Part shown: positions 24,401 to 35,900 of the stretch, in pieces
Layout: each line of letters opens with the position of its first letter
Numbering within the stretch: the stretch's first letter is position 1
DNA from: Vanilla planifolia
Taxonomy: Eukaryota; Streptophyta; Magnoliopsida; Asparagales; Orchidaceae
Length of the DNA: 64,000 nt
Reading direction: 5' to 3'
Assembly: GCA_023846275.1 (NCBI GenBank)
Contig: CM043878.1
Location: forward strand, 9,121,501 to 9,185,500
Translations under genes and position numbers: made by a program
Notes under the pieces: model-generated
The model's input: only the letters and a program-made list of their open reading frames with translations
Databases searched by the model: none
What the model was told of the DNA's origin: nothing

Positions 24401-27400
24401 ATGATCTTAAAGATATTTATTTGATAACTATGTTCTATAATAAGTGATGTTTAAGTGATAAGTACTGAAGTTTGAATATCTTATTGATGTTACAAGTGTC
24501 AATCATCTTAGGCATCTAACTTGTTATATTACTTTTCATTCTTTTGTCTTGGTGCCATTTTGAATCATAGTTTATTATTTTTCTTCAGAATCTAATTTAT
24601 TATGCTTGTCCTTTTTATTGAGAATTTGGCAGACATGTAATACCATCTTCCCATAACCATTTGCAAAACAGGTCAAGGAGTTGCAGACAATTCTCTAAGC
24701 CAAGCATATAAAGGAATATCAGTAGAAGAGAACATACCAAGATTTATGTAGAAAAAGTTCATCATATTTGGAGAACTTTAACAATTAGAAATGTGGTTTC
24801 CTAAACAGCATGCAAGAGGATGGGTATACACCTTTCTAAATTGTCAAAAAGGAACACAAATCTTGATTAGACAAACAAATTAAATTTCTCTTCTTTAAAA
24901 CAAAATACTGGTGCAGGAAAATGCATCAAGCTACTGCCTTGATATGAAAATTTGATTTTGAGATTAAATGGTCCATCTTGCTTTCTACCAAGAGAGGTGT
25001 TTCGTTGTCATTGCTCAATTTTTTTAGGATGGTAGATTTACTTTGAAGGATCATATAAGTATATTCGATCACCTGATCTTAGAGTCTTCTGAAATTCTTT
25101 AGAAGTTCTTGTGGAATCATTATCCAAGATACATATCAGAAGATCTAAACAGATATCAAACAATGATCACCTCCATCATATGGTTCAACTTGCTGCAATG
25201 AAGATCTTGCTCCATCACCCACTAATCTCTTCTTTGGAGAATGACCTTTGAAATATAAGTATTGTCCTCAAGTCCATCCCTTGTCCTAGAACCTCTTCAT
25301 GGTATATCCCATCTATTCAATGTGGAGACCAATTGAGATAATGCACAACCTTAGTTCCTTTGTAGTAATCATATTGACAAGCATGTCTATCTAGCTTCTA
25401 ATATTGAGAATTTTACAATTTTCAATGCTTAATTATTCATCAGTACCTAAAATCTTCATCTAACTTCCCCTAATACAACTCTTTAGTAATATTAATACTC
25501 AAAACTAATCATATACTAGTTTGTTCAATTGTAGGTGTGAAATTTTGGTAAATTCCACATCCTTCTTTTGCAAAAAGCTTTGAACTATCAATTTTGCACT
25601 GTACCTTTGGCTATTATTAGCATTATCTTTAATTCTATACAACCACTTAGATTAGAGGACCATTATCTTGGAAGAGCAACAATTCTCAAAGCTTTGTTCT
25701 TTTCAAGTGCATTGAGTTCATCTTACTTTGTCAACTTATGCTTAATGGAATCTTTGAGGAATACCTTTATTAAGAGTTTTACCAAAGTTCCTCAAAATGG
25801 GTTCAAGAGAGTCTAACATTGTTCTAGATGCCTCATATGAATCTACATCAAAAAGTTCAAGTCCAGTTTGGACCTCCTTTGAAAACTCTCTAAATCAATT
25901 CTATTCTTCGTTTTGATGTATCACTAGATTTGTTAAACATATTTATCCTTGCATAAAGCACTTTCATTAAAAGTTTTATCATTAGTTCTAATTATTCTTT
26001 TTTCTATTCATCCAAAAATCGTTAACCAAAGTAATTATTACAATATCCAAAGAAACAACACTTTATTGCTTTGGCATCTTATTTATCTCTTTTCTATGCA
26101 TCCACCTGAACTCAAGAAACACAATTGAAAACTTTTAGACTCATTTCTTGTCCACTCTTTGTTTGACATTAAGCAACTAATTGAAGTTTCATGTTCTCCA
26201 TTAAATAAATAAGTTGTTGCATTTATTGCATTTGCTCATAAGGATTGAGACAAACTCACTAAAGTTCGATGCCTCTTTTATGTATATTGAGAGTTCTCAA
26301 TTCCATTGTGATGTAGTTTATTTAATATAATCCTGAACAGCTTGATACTATATTCCACACATGACTCTTTGCTATTATGCTTCCATCATTTTCTCATCTC
26401 ATATACTTTACTTTTAATTAAGTTTTAGTTTCTACCTTAGCCTTTTATTTATTAAAATTAAGAAAAAAAATCAGACTTTTTTCAACAAATATATGCATAC
26501 TTGTTTGGTAGAATCAACAATGAAAGTAAGATCCTGCAAGATAATGTAAAACGATTCAATCCCAAACATCTATGTGAATCAATAATAGTTTGCTTGCCTT
26601 TGGTTATCTTACAATCTTAGAGAAACCTACTTACCAAAACACAATCTTCACAAAGACCTAAATCTTTAGGCTTCAACTTGGGTATAAAATCTTTTGATAT
26701 CATTATCTTTATTCCCTTCTCGCCCATGCAGTAGGACCCCCTTTTGTACATGCAGCATCCATATTATCCTTCTTATCTTTAGTTATATATTGAGTACCCA
26801 TTATGTTCCTCTAGCCATAACTATTGCACCTCTCATGTCCTTTAGGAACTATCGCCAAAGACAGTATTGTATCCAATGCTATCCAACTTGTAATAGAACT
26901 TACATTTCTTTTTCATATACTTCACATCATACAGCTTTTATCGATATCTTTTTGTAGTGCTTGATATGAATATTACTCTCCCTTGCAATATCAAAATTTT
27001 CATAATTAGTGAGATAAATCTGTCCTAGATTTCCTACACTAAATTTTTGCGATAGCTCCTTGCAATAACTAAAATGAAAAAAATGCCCAAGTCTAACATT
27101 TAAAACTTAATAGAACTATCAACATTCAAGACTATTGCATCCTTAAGAGATCTTTTTTATTAAATTTTCACCATGATTCTGATTTATTGTATTTGAAGCT
27201 TTTTAATCTTATTGCAAGTCCTAGCAAAATAGTTTACTTCAAGGCTTTCTTTTTTACACATTGACTATTTTCCTGACATTACCCTTATTAATGGCCTCTA
27301 TCTTTACCTCACTACTCAAGATTGTTCAATAAAGGCTCACTTCTATTAATATCCCATGTTTAGAATCAAAAATTGAATTTTTTTTAAACGTCTTCTTTTG

Positions 27401-30400
27401 GCCAAAAAAATTGTTTGTCGTAGGTAAAGTTTTTACTCTACTTTGAGGTGAATAAGATAGCAAAATAAGTGCATTTATTTCTATCATCAAAATCGATGTT
27501 TATTGCATTCCACTAAATTGTGGATGCATTGAACTCGTTAATATGTTGTCACATGAGTTCCTTTAGCATTTCTGATCTGAGCATTGACAATATTCAAAGT
27601 CATGTTCCTCAACATCAAATGAGTTCATTTTAGTCTAAATAATCCTCCTTGTTTCATAAATTCAGGATTCTCTCTTGTTTAGAGGTGTTCGATTCTTTCT
27701 TGATAGAGAAGATCTTCACTTTGTAAATTTCAAGACTGAAATTTTTGCCTTCTGACCAATTAATCTTTACTTCATCATCTATCATTACTCTTACTGTTTT
27801 GATCGACTAAATAAAATACCATTTATTAGATACCAATTATTGAGAATTGGAGAGATTGACAACAATTCACGCCGTCTTCCTGGGAGCAATTCCTCTCAAT
27901 CCACTGAAGACATATTGAAGGAAGTGTAAACGATCATAAAAACTTAATGAAGAAAGTAAAGGAAAAACCATAAAAATGAACATGCGAAGATTTGTGGAAA
28001 ATGCTAAACATGGTGAAAACTCACATTACAGCAAGAGAAGTTTCCCAGTAAAAAATTTGGTTTCTCGAAAGGCATAAAAGAGCATAATTGCACATATTTC
28101 TAAACTATGAATTAGGGAAATAGGTCTTGGATTAGGGCCTTAAAAATAGAACTTCGTCATTTATAAAATGTTTTTGAAGCAAAAAGATTCCTCAAGCCTC
28201 CACCTTGATCTGTAGTCCGATCTCATTGTTTGCTAACAAATAAGCATTGTGCTACAACTATCCGAGTTCTTCATTGGATTATCTGTTTGCTTGGATCAAA
28301 TCCTCTTGTGAGCTCGTTGGACAGATGGGTCCTAGAGCCTTCTAATGCTCTCTGAAATCTATTCTATCATATCTTTCTAGCATAACCTAGTCCGATCACC
28401 TCCACTAAACAATCCAATCTGCTGTAATGAAGAAAAAGTGACCTCACAATTCCTCTCCTTCGTGTTGTCTTAATAATTTTTTTTTCTCAAGTTAAATAGT
28501 TTCGTTATGATGTACCTATTAATAAATCAATAAGTGAGTCTTCTTTTTGTTAAATTCTGGTCCATTGGTGGAAGTATTTATTTATTTTAATTGCTCTTTT
28601 ATCTGGATCTTATGCACATGGGTCATAACTAAGGATTCTTTTAACTGAAATGTGCGACACATTTATAAGATTTTGATGTCTTCAATTTGCGATCCTAAAC
28701 AAAATGTTTTTCTTCAAGGTATTGTAGGGATGGTCGAAAGCTTTACTGGTTTTTCCGATTTAATGTTTCTATTGCAATAATATCTATGTACAGGTTCTTC
28801 TTTCAAGGCTAAACATATTTGGCACGAAAGAATCTACCAATGCAGAAAATAAAGGTCTTCAGATGTACCAAAAAACTGCTGAAGCCATCATGTGCGGTCT
28901 CCTGCCAGATTCCCCAACAGCCACTTCCAGTAGGACAGATGGTAACTAATACTACATGGGTTTTCCATTATTAACATTTATTTGATTTTCCTATCCTTTT
29001 TCTAGCCTATTGGTGGTAATAATTCGGGCAATTAATTTCCCAGTTGTTTATTTGTTGGTCAGCATCTTTACACTTGTGTTCACCTTTGCTATTTCATCAT
29101 TCCTAGCAACCATAAAGAAGGTTTTTCATTGAAAGCATAACCATGAACTCTAAGAGTGCTGAGTTTGGTTTTCATTTATTCCCATGAGTTTGTTAAATTA
29201 AAGTCTGTTTTAAAAAAGGTTAATTGGATAAAGTCTTTAAAACCATTAAGTCATTACTAAACTATTAGTATTACACTAGTTCATTCAAATGATTAATGTT
29301 TTTTAAAAATTGATGTCTTTATATGAGATTAAATTGGTGGTCTATATGAATTCGTCAAATAAATAGGTTAGTCCCTTGGATTCTTAAAATATATGTAGTC
29401 TTAAATAAGTTGTAAACCAATTTGAGAGATTCATTGTGCTACTTTAATATGCCTTAATGTCTGTTTTCTGTGTGTTTTTGTGATTGCATATTTATCATGT
29501 ATGTCAGTGCATTCTTATTAGTCTTGAAACGATTTTGTCGGTTCTATAGTTGCTGTTTCCATTGGGAATGATTGAAGAAATCGTAGGCTCGATCTCCTTT
29601 GTGGACAGATAGGATGTGAGGTTTGAATTGTAAACGTCAAGATGCTGCTGAATAAGAAAATTTGTATCAAATCTCATCAGGTTTTGGCCAATAGAGACCT
29701 TCTGACACTTAAGAGTTAAAATGGCATTAATGGTTCAGGGCTTTTTGTGTTGTGTTAGGCGTTGAATGGCACTTTTATAGAGAGCTTTGACAGTCACATG
29801 TGTCATTCACATCTGCAAGGATCTCAGTTTAACCAACACGGTTTGATTGAGACGGTTGAGGTCAGCTAGCTATGAAAGGTTAGGGAGCTTTAGAGGTCAG
29901 TGGTTCTCACCACTTTTGTAGACATCCAATGGTTTTAGAGCCTCATAATATAAACTTCAACTAAGCCCCTGTTAAGGATATTGGTCCAAGCTAAGGAACG
30001 TACTTGACCATATGACTTGCGGATGGACCATGTAATTGTTTTGATATAAAGGGTTGACGAGCATTCGATGTCATTGTGTTGATGTGATGTGCACAGATCA
30101 AACACAAAATTACCTCCCAGAACTTCTCTAAGACCACAAATCATGGAGCCAATGAGGTAAAATTTCTTGTTCTTCCTAGTTATTATCCATGGGGTAGGTT
30201 GGTAGGTGATGTGGCTTGGGTAAACAACCAAATAGAAGTTTCTTTTGCTTGGCATGACTACAAAGTTTAACAACTTCATGTTTGAGCATGAGTACTTTTG
30301 TCTGGTGAGTGAATTTGTTGAGCACTATGTGCGTGAACAAGATTGCTAGCTAAGTGCACATTTGCTCTGCTGTGAATCTTCTTGTGAGGATTCACTGTTT

Positions 30401-31565
30401 TAATTAATGGGGTTTTTACTGTACTTCATGCCATCATTTTACCCTATTGGATTTTGAAGCAATGTTAAATGTCAATCCTTATCATGTTTGTTTTCTCTTG
30501 AGAAATAGGCTTTTTGATGTTGATTGTCTTGCATTTCTACCTATTTCGACTTCTCTTCCATTTTCAGGTGGGCTCATTTGGATTGACAAATGGAATGCTC
30601 TTCAGCACCCTGTTGCTGCTTCATTCCTAGCTGTGCTTTACAGTGATTACATGATGACCTCAAGGACACCATCATTTTCTTGTAATGGTGTGACATTTTC
30701 ATCTTCTGATCTCCGAAGCTTTGCAATGTCACAGGTAAGCAATCATCTCCTTAAAAAAATTAACATGTTTCTAAGTTATGTTTGGTTTGAGTGAAATGAA
30801 AGCAGGAAGATAAGATGAAAGCAGTAAACTGAAAAGGAAATGAAAATTCAAATAAAATCATGTTTATTAGGTTCGTTTGTTTGATATTAAAATTACAAGA
30901 AATTTGATTTCATTTTGTTATATAATTTTGATTTTCAATTTTTTATCATTGCTTTCTATATAATATTCTGGGAATTATAGAAGTTAAATTAATTGAAATT
31001 AAACATCAAAGGGATATTCAAATTAAAAAATAATTCTTTTTTATCATACCCTAAATCTTGAGAAACTAAACCACAGGTTCCAGTAACATGGAATATTTTC
31101 ATAACTTTATTTTTCTTTATATAAAACATTTTTTTATTCATCTTCTCTTAATGATTGCTGCCAAACAAAGCAATAGTTGTATTTGCTTCACCTATCATTC
31201 AGACTCATTACCTTCTTTCTTCTACATTGTTGTAGGCGGATTACATCTTGGGTAATAACCCAATGGAGATGAGCTATCTTGTTGGCTATGGGGACAAATA
31301 CCCACAGCAAGTACACCACAGAGGAGCTTCAATTCCAGTTAATGCAAACACAGGTTGCGAGGGCTTCCAATGGCTCAAATCAACCGAACCAAACCCAAAC
31401 GTCGCCGTCGGAGCCCTCGTCGGTGGACCTTTCAAGAACGACTCCTACATCGACAACCGAAACAACTCGATGCAATCTGAGCCCACAACATACAATAGTG
31501 CCGTGCTTGTCGGCTTGCTCTCTGGCCTGGTTACGACTTCCTCTGTGGTGCCCTCCTTCACTTGA
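21462..31565 (+). CDS. GH9B: Membrane-anchored GH9 endo-1,4-beta-glucanase (class B, endoglucanase 2/10 type)
   Basis: GH9 enzymes hydrolyse internal beta-1,4-glucosidic bonds in cellulose-like wall glucans by an inverting mechanism. Six exons: 21462-21669, 21754-22037, 23829-24266, 28794-28941, 30568-30734 and 31236-31565. All are GT-AG and in phase, encoding 524 aa. The short basic N-terminus precedes a hydrophobic helix at about residues 13-31 followed by RKK, predicting a type II anchor with the catalytic domain outside the cytosol. Catalytic landmarks: DAGDHMKFGFP (Asp102, Asp105), VHHRGAS (His442/443), and D488..R490 with the acid Glu497 in EPTTYNSA. The protein stops just after this domain, so there is no carbohydrate-binding module. 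The short anchor suggests the GH9B5/GH9B7 subgroup rather than KORRIGAN, which has a longer cytosolic N-terminus; that placement is from memory. Intron 3 (4.5 kb) contains an antisense copia relic. Confidence 0.95.
22038..23828 (+). other. GH9 intron 2 (1.8 kb)
   Basis: It is bounded by atccag|gtaacc and atgttag|gttggt. The joined codons give FIQ|VGDPDIDHKCW, the expected GH9 sequence. I see no gene or recognisable element inside. Confidence 0.85.
25000..28000 (-). mobile_element. Decayed Ty1/copia retrotransposon, antisense in GH9 intron 3
   Basis: Reading the - strand, polyprotein fragments occur in copia order from high to low coordinates. A gag-like HINEFN..(N)FDD block lies near 27.4-27.6 kb. 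A protease/pre-integrase-like stretch (GNLGQ..LTNYENFDIA, then KLDSIGYNTVFGDSS) lies near 26.8-27.1 kb. Reverse-transcriptase N-terminal blocks follow: DELNALEKNK near 25.7-25.8 kb and AKLIVQSFLQKKDVEFTKI near 25.54-25.61 kb. Frames are broken by many stops and shifts, and the gag-to-RT spacing is shorter than usual, so the element is internally deleted and inactive. Segments near 25.13-25.21 kb and 28.38-28.45 kb share gatcacctcca and ctgc.atgaaga and may be LTR remnants. The true ends are not resolved. Confidence 0.75.
28942..30567 (+). other. GH9 intron 4 (1.6 kb)
   Basis: The intron interrupts the Gly codon of TDG|GLIWIDKW (gatg|gtaact and ttttcag|gtggg). A 114-codon ATG open frame on the - strand at 29935-30279 resembles nothing I recognise and is probably chance. 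No other feature seen. Confidence 0.8.
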
Positions 31566-31960
31566 GCCGAGCAACTCGTTTGCTGGGTTGCATTGTGCTG
31601 TGTTTATGAGTTCATTGTGCCCTTCTTGTTGTAATGAAACCTCTATTTGTAAATGTATGTTTTGTTGTTGTAGATGCAGCATTTTTTGGAATTATAGTGG
31701 ACTATTATGCCTGGGTGAGTAAGTAATTAGGAAAGAGAATGGGAGTACTTTACAGGACTTTAAAGCTATGTGAGTTCATTTGTTACAAGGAAAGGTTTCT
31801 CCAAAGGTTTAACTGAATCACGAATTCAACACTCCAAAATCAAAAATACAGAAGCAAACTTATACATAGAGGCCGAAATAAGACGATACATCAAACGTTT
31901 GATATAGACGAGATATAGCTTCAGTTGACGGGCGGCTCTTCCAGTTGGGTTTCTGTAGGC
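31566..31960. other. Convergent 3' region between GH9 and the plastid-protein gene
   Basis: The two genes end tail to tail with 395 bp between their stop codons, so their 3' UTRs are probably close or overlapping. I saw no coding sequence here. Confidence 0.6.
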
Positions 31961-32506
31961 TCATTTATCGTTGAATATGGCCGTGGGAGAGAGCAGAGGA
32001 GAGTCCAGTTGGTAGAGACCAAGAGAAGGACCCACAAAACGAAAGAGAATCCATCCACCAACAATAACGAAGATGGCAGCGTAGGCGAACTTGTTGAGCC
32101 AGAAAAGGACTCCCTTTTCCCCCATGTAAAACTCCAGTGCCCTCTCCACCGCGGTCATCTCCTCCCATTTCTTCTTCATCGGCGCCCGGGCCGCGCTCAG
32201 AACCTGCTCTTCCTTCGCCTTTCTGCGCGAAGACCGCCGCCTGTATCTGATCTCGAGGCGGAAGGGAGCAGCCCGACTGTTGGCCGCAGCATTGGATGCG
32301 TCGTCGTTGCTTTTTCCTTCCGCGCCATCGCTGCCGCCTACGGAATTCCCATTGGGGGAAGCCGCGGCGCGGCGCGGACTAAGACAGGAGACGGATCTGT
32401 GGGAAGATTTCGCTATGGTGAACCCAAGGTTGCAGGCTGAAGGAAAGAAGACTATGGTTTCCAACATCCTGACCCGTCTTGCTTTGTGGTTGGCAGAAGA
32501 AGACAT
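31961..32506 (-). CDS. Small putative plastid-targeted single-pass membrane protein, function unknown
   Basis: This is an intronless frame of 181 codons from ATG 32504-32506 to TGA 31961-31963. A second ATG at codon 14 (MLETIVFFPSAC) may be the true start, since it opens more like a transit peptide. The first 75 residues are rich in Ser, Ala and Arg with few acids until about residue 60, as expected for plastid import. A basic stretch follows (RYRRRSSRRKAK, residues 88-98), then a charged helix (MKKKWEEMTAVERALEFYMGE, residues 110-130) and one transmembrane segment (about 134-158, within FWLNKFAYAAIFVIVGGWIL). The tail is short, FRFVGPSLGLYQLDSPLL. Coding GC is high compared with surroundings. 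I recall similar C-termini in uncharacterised plant plastid proteins but cannot name a function. It lies downstream of, and on the same strand as, the E2F gene. Confidence 0.8.
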   Translation of the reverse strand: MSSSANHKARRVRMLETIVFFPSACNLGFTIAKSSHRSVSCLSPRRAAASPNGNSVGGSDGAEGKSNDDASNAAANSRAAPFRLEIRYRRRSSRRKAKEEQVLSAARAPMKKKWEEMTAVERALEFYMGEKGVLFWLNKFAYAAIFVIVGGWILFRFVGPSLGLYQLDSPLLSPTAIFNDK

Positions 32507-32900
32507 TTATTTATCCACAACTTGTTTACCAAAAAATCAAACGATCATTCAAGCCAAGTTTGTCAAATAACACCACTTATTTACCAAAATGCCTACCCAT
32601 CATGGGATTGAAAATACGAAGGATTCGAACCTTATTATAACCTTTTAGCAGATCACATCTTATTGACATATACAATTTTGGGACCAAACTTAAACAAGCG
32701 AGCCCCACTCGAGGATTTTGGATGCGTAACTGTTTGTTCCTTGCTCGTATATACTTCTGCTGCTTCGTAACATGTAACAATATTAGCCAGGCTTGTTAGG
32801 ATGCAATATTTCAAAGGCAAGGCATAATATTTTGTTCCCTGTAATAAATCCTGCAATTCTCAAGAGTCAGCCCATGTTTCTGCTTCGTCGAATTTGCTTG
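32507..32900 (-). other. Short spacer between E2F stop and plastid-protein start
   Basis: Only 394 bp separate the E2F stop codon from the downstream same-strand ATG. This spacer must therefore hold both the E2F 3' UTR and the promoter of the small gene. A ggttcgaatcc-like decamer on the - strand near 32620 resembles a tRNA B box, but no cloverleaf fits around it. Confidence 0.5.
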
Positions 32901-35900
32901 CTACCCAATCCACATTTCTGCGAGTCTGTTTCCGAGCTCGGAAAGAAACCAGTAATCCGATTCTCTCTGCAGAAAACAGGCAAACCAAAGCCATTTAGAT
33001 AAGCAGGAAAACGAAGGTCTGAATAACAATTGCTTGTCGATGATTCTTACATCAAAATCAGTAGGCTCAATTTTTACTACTGCGCCAGAGCAATCATGTT
33101 CTTGCAGAGATCCATCTTGTGCAACTCCATTTGAGTGATACGTGACCATTGTATCATCGAAATCGTGGTCTTTGCATAACACCGATGCTTCAGGTAGCTG
33201 GCTGGAATTTGAAGTTTCGAAGCTTTCTTCGTGTTTGCTGATAAGAACATGAGCAAATTGGGAGTAACTCATATACTCGAATTTCATAGAGTAACAGGTG
33301 GCAAGATAAAGGAATGCATACCTTATGAGGTAGCAATGAATGGGGCCCATGCAACTTCGCAATACCATACGATGATGTTGAGGAAAATCCAGACCCTGTT
33401 TCAGATGAGAGAATTCGTCAAGGGATCTGCATGTTAGAAGAAAAAAATACTTGGTATATTTTCTTACATCATTAGGATCTGGAACTTCTACTATAGTACC
33501 ATGAGGAGCTTCAATTGCAAGCAGAGTAGAATCCTGAAAGAAACACACCAAAACAAGGACTAGTTTTGTGAAATTTAGACCTAAACTAAGAATGGGATGT
33601 GTGAAGAACCAGCCACACCTCGAAACAATGGAGGGAATTTATGTCCTCCCGGGTAACATGAAGCAATCTGTAATAAGAAAAAAGCTTGTATAAAAAAGAT
33701 TAAAAGTTTTGACACAGATGATCTTAATATAGATGAAATGGAATCTTACTTTTTGCTATTCTCGTCTCCAAATAAAGCTCCTATTTGATCATGTCTTGTT
33801 CTGTTGGAAAGGACGTGTTTAAATCCAGTAATAAACAATGACTAATAATTAGTTTGTAACAGGATGGCTATACCTGATCATCCAATCCAATTTATGCTCT
33901 TTCATACGCAAAGTTTCAACTTCGGCCTGAGAATTTTGCCAAGTAAATGTCAAAAGAATTCTCTTAAGAATAAAAATCCTCTAGCAGTTTGACATCAGTG
34001 AAAAACGTGAGGTGTTTTAACTCATAAGAGCCGGCTGATACAGAAAACAGAGAATAAATGGTTCAGGTCAAATGAGCTGTTTGTATCACAATCAGAAAAG
34101 AAGACAATCGAGAAATCTAAGGCCGGGCAAAAAATAAACAAATAAATAGATCATTTCAGTTTCGATCAATGTAACATTTAAGACTGACGAAGTAGGAAGG
34201 TAGTACACAAAGTGAATATATTGACCAAGGATTCCACAAAGATCAGCCTTTGCACTGAAAGCCAAGAGTTGTTGCAGCTTATCAGGAAATACGTTTTATT
34301 ACAAACACCCGGTAGTTCTCGCACACATTGATTCTACAGATCTCATAGTTCTACAAATTTTTCTCTGCTTTGTCCCCCACAACTTTATCCTTGATCTTTG
34401 ATCCTATCCCGGATAGTACAGAAGTGATGAATTTCATCAAAATCCGGTGTAACAATCCATAGACATTGCCCATTTCTGCTATTGGATCTCTTCTGATGTT
34501 GTCTTTAAAAGGCACCTTAAAATTCACGAGCATCATCTCCAAATAAAACCCAATGCCCCATGAGAAGTTTGGCATGACTTGCACCATGGTATCAAACCCT
34601 TTCTAGGCAGTGGCTCAATCTCATAGATCTACGGCATACCACAGGCCTAAAGCCATCCGGGGAAATAGTACCCAAATGCCAGATTCTAGCATGAGCTAAA
34701 CAATACTTGCAATCTCCATTTACAAAACTATAGGTTTTGTGCTAAAATGAAGGCTCTACAATTTGGATAGCAATCATCTACATATTAATAACAATCATAA
34801 ACTCTTTTTCTCAAAAAATGACTCAAAAATTTGAATGATAACTATCTTTATGTTAATATAATAACATTAGCACTCATTTACTATGAGGGACTAAGCCAAA
34901 CGTCGATCTCACACAAACAACTATTGGGAGTTAATTCTTCCCTATTATCAATTTAAAGGTAATGACCAGGTAAATATTGGTTCTATGGCATCACAAGTAT
35001 GAGCTTCTAAATTTCAAGCCGATATCAAATAACATAAGCATATGACATTAAATGGATGCAACATAATATGAAGTAGAAAAGAATAAAATTTAGAAGAAAA
35101 ATAGCATATCAAAAAATGATATATATATATATGCAAATGCTTTGGAAAAAAATATAACTAAAACATCAAAAAAAAGTTGTCAAAAGAGATAATGAAGGGC
35201 AAACACAGATAAAAAAGACCATACAAAATATGTTAACCAAAAAGATAAAGAGATCAAATCTTGGCAGATCAATTCTGGCTTTTTAAAACTTTCACAAAAG
35301 ATATAGCAAAACAAAGCCCAAATTAAAGAGCTCATTCAAAGTCCAAACAATTCACACACCATAGTCAATGCTTGGACCAATTCTTATTGATGAGATAAGC
35401 ACAAGAATTCTGTAGAACCTCCCTATGCTTTTCTGAGAATTGAGAATTCAAATCTAAACTTTTTAATACTTGTCCATTTATCTCTCTATATAAACAAATG
35501 TAACAGAGCTGGACAACAAACGAACTATACCTATAAGAGAGCACATGTAGGTTTATAAAATATTAAAGTTTTCAATGAAAACAGTTCAGTGTAGTTTTTA
35601 GGCAACTGAATCATTACATGCTCCAGCATTTTTGCAACACTAAAGAATGATTTGGATAGTATAATAAAAACCCACATAACACCTTCAGAGATAAAGAGCA
35701 GTAGGCGAAAAGAAATAGTCACGTTTTATATATTACACCTTGCACAAACTATTTTTCACAGCACTATATGCTGAAAAAGAAATTAGGCAGGACAGCAGGC
35801 AAAGTTCATTTCCTGTACAAGAGAATAACATCTGGAACACCAAAACACTTGGCTTTTCTGCTTAAACACTTCATACTTGTTAGAAAGGCTCAATTAGAGA

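Noticed and set aside
31380..31682. 100-codon antisense frame over the last GH9 exon
   Set aside because: It overlaps the catalytic exon of the glucanase on the opposite strand and has no family features.
32615..32635. tRNA B-box-like ggttcgaatcc on the - strand
   Set aside because: No A box, anticodon arm or pairing acceptor stem could be placed around it.
34351..34587. 78-codon ATG frame within E2F intron 6
   Set aside because: Considered as a cassette exon or retroelement piece. It has no family match, and the flanking E2F exons join in phase without it. The nearby + strand tggtatcaaaccc was considered as a primer site, but no LTR pair was visible.
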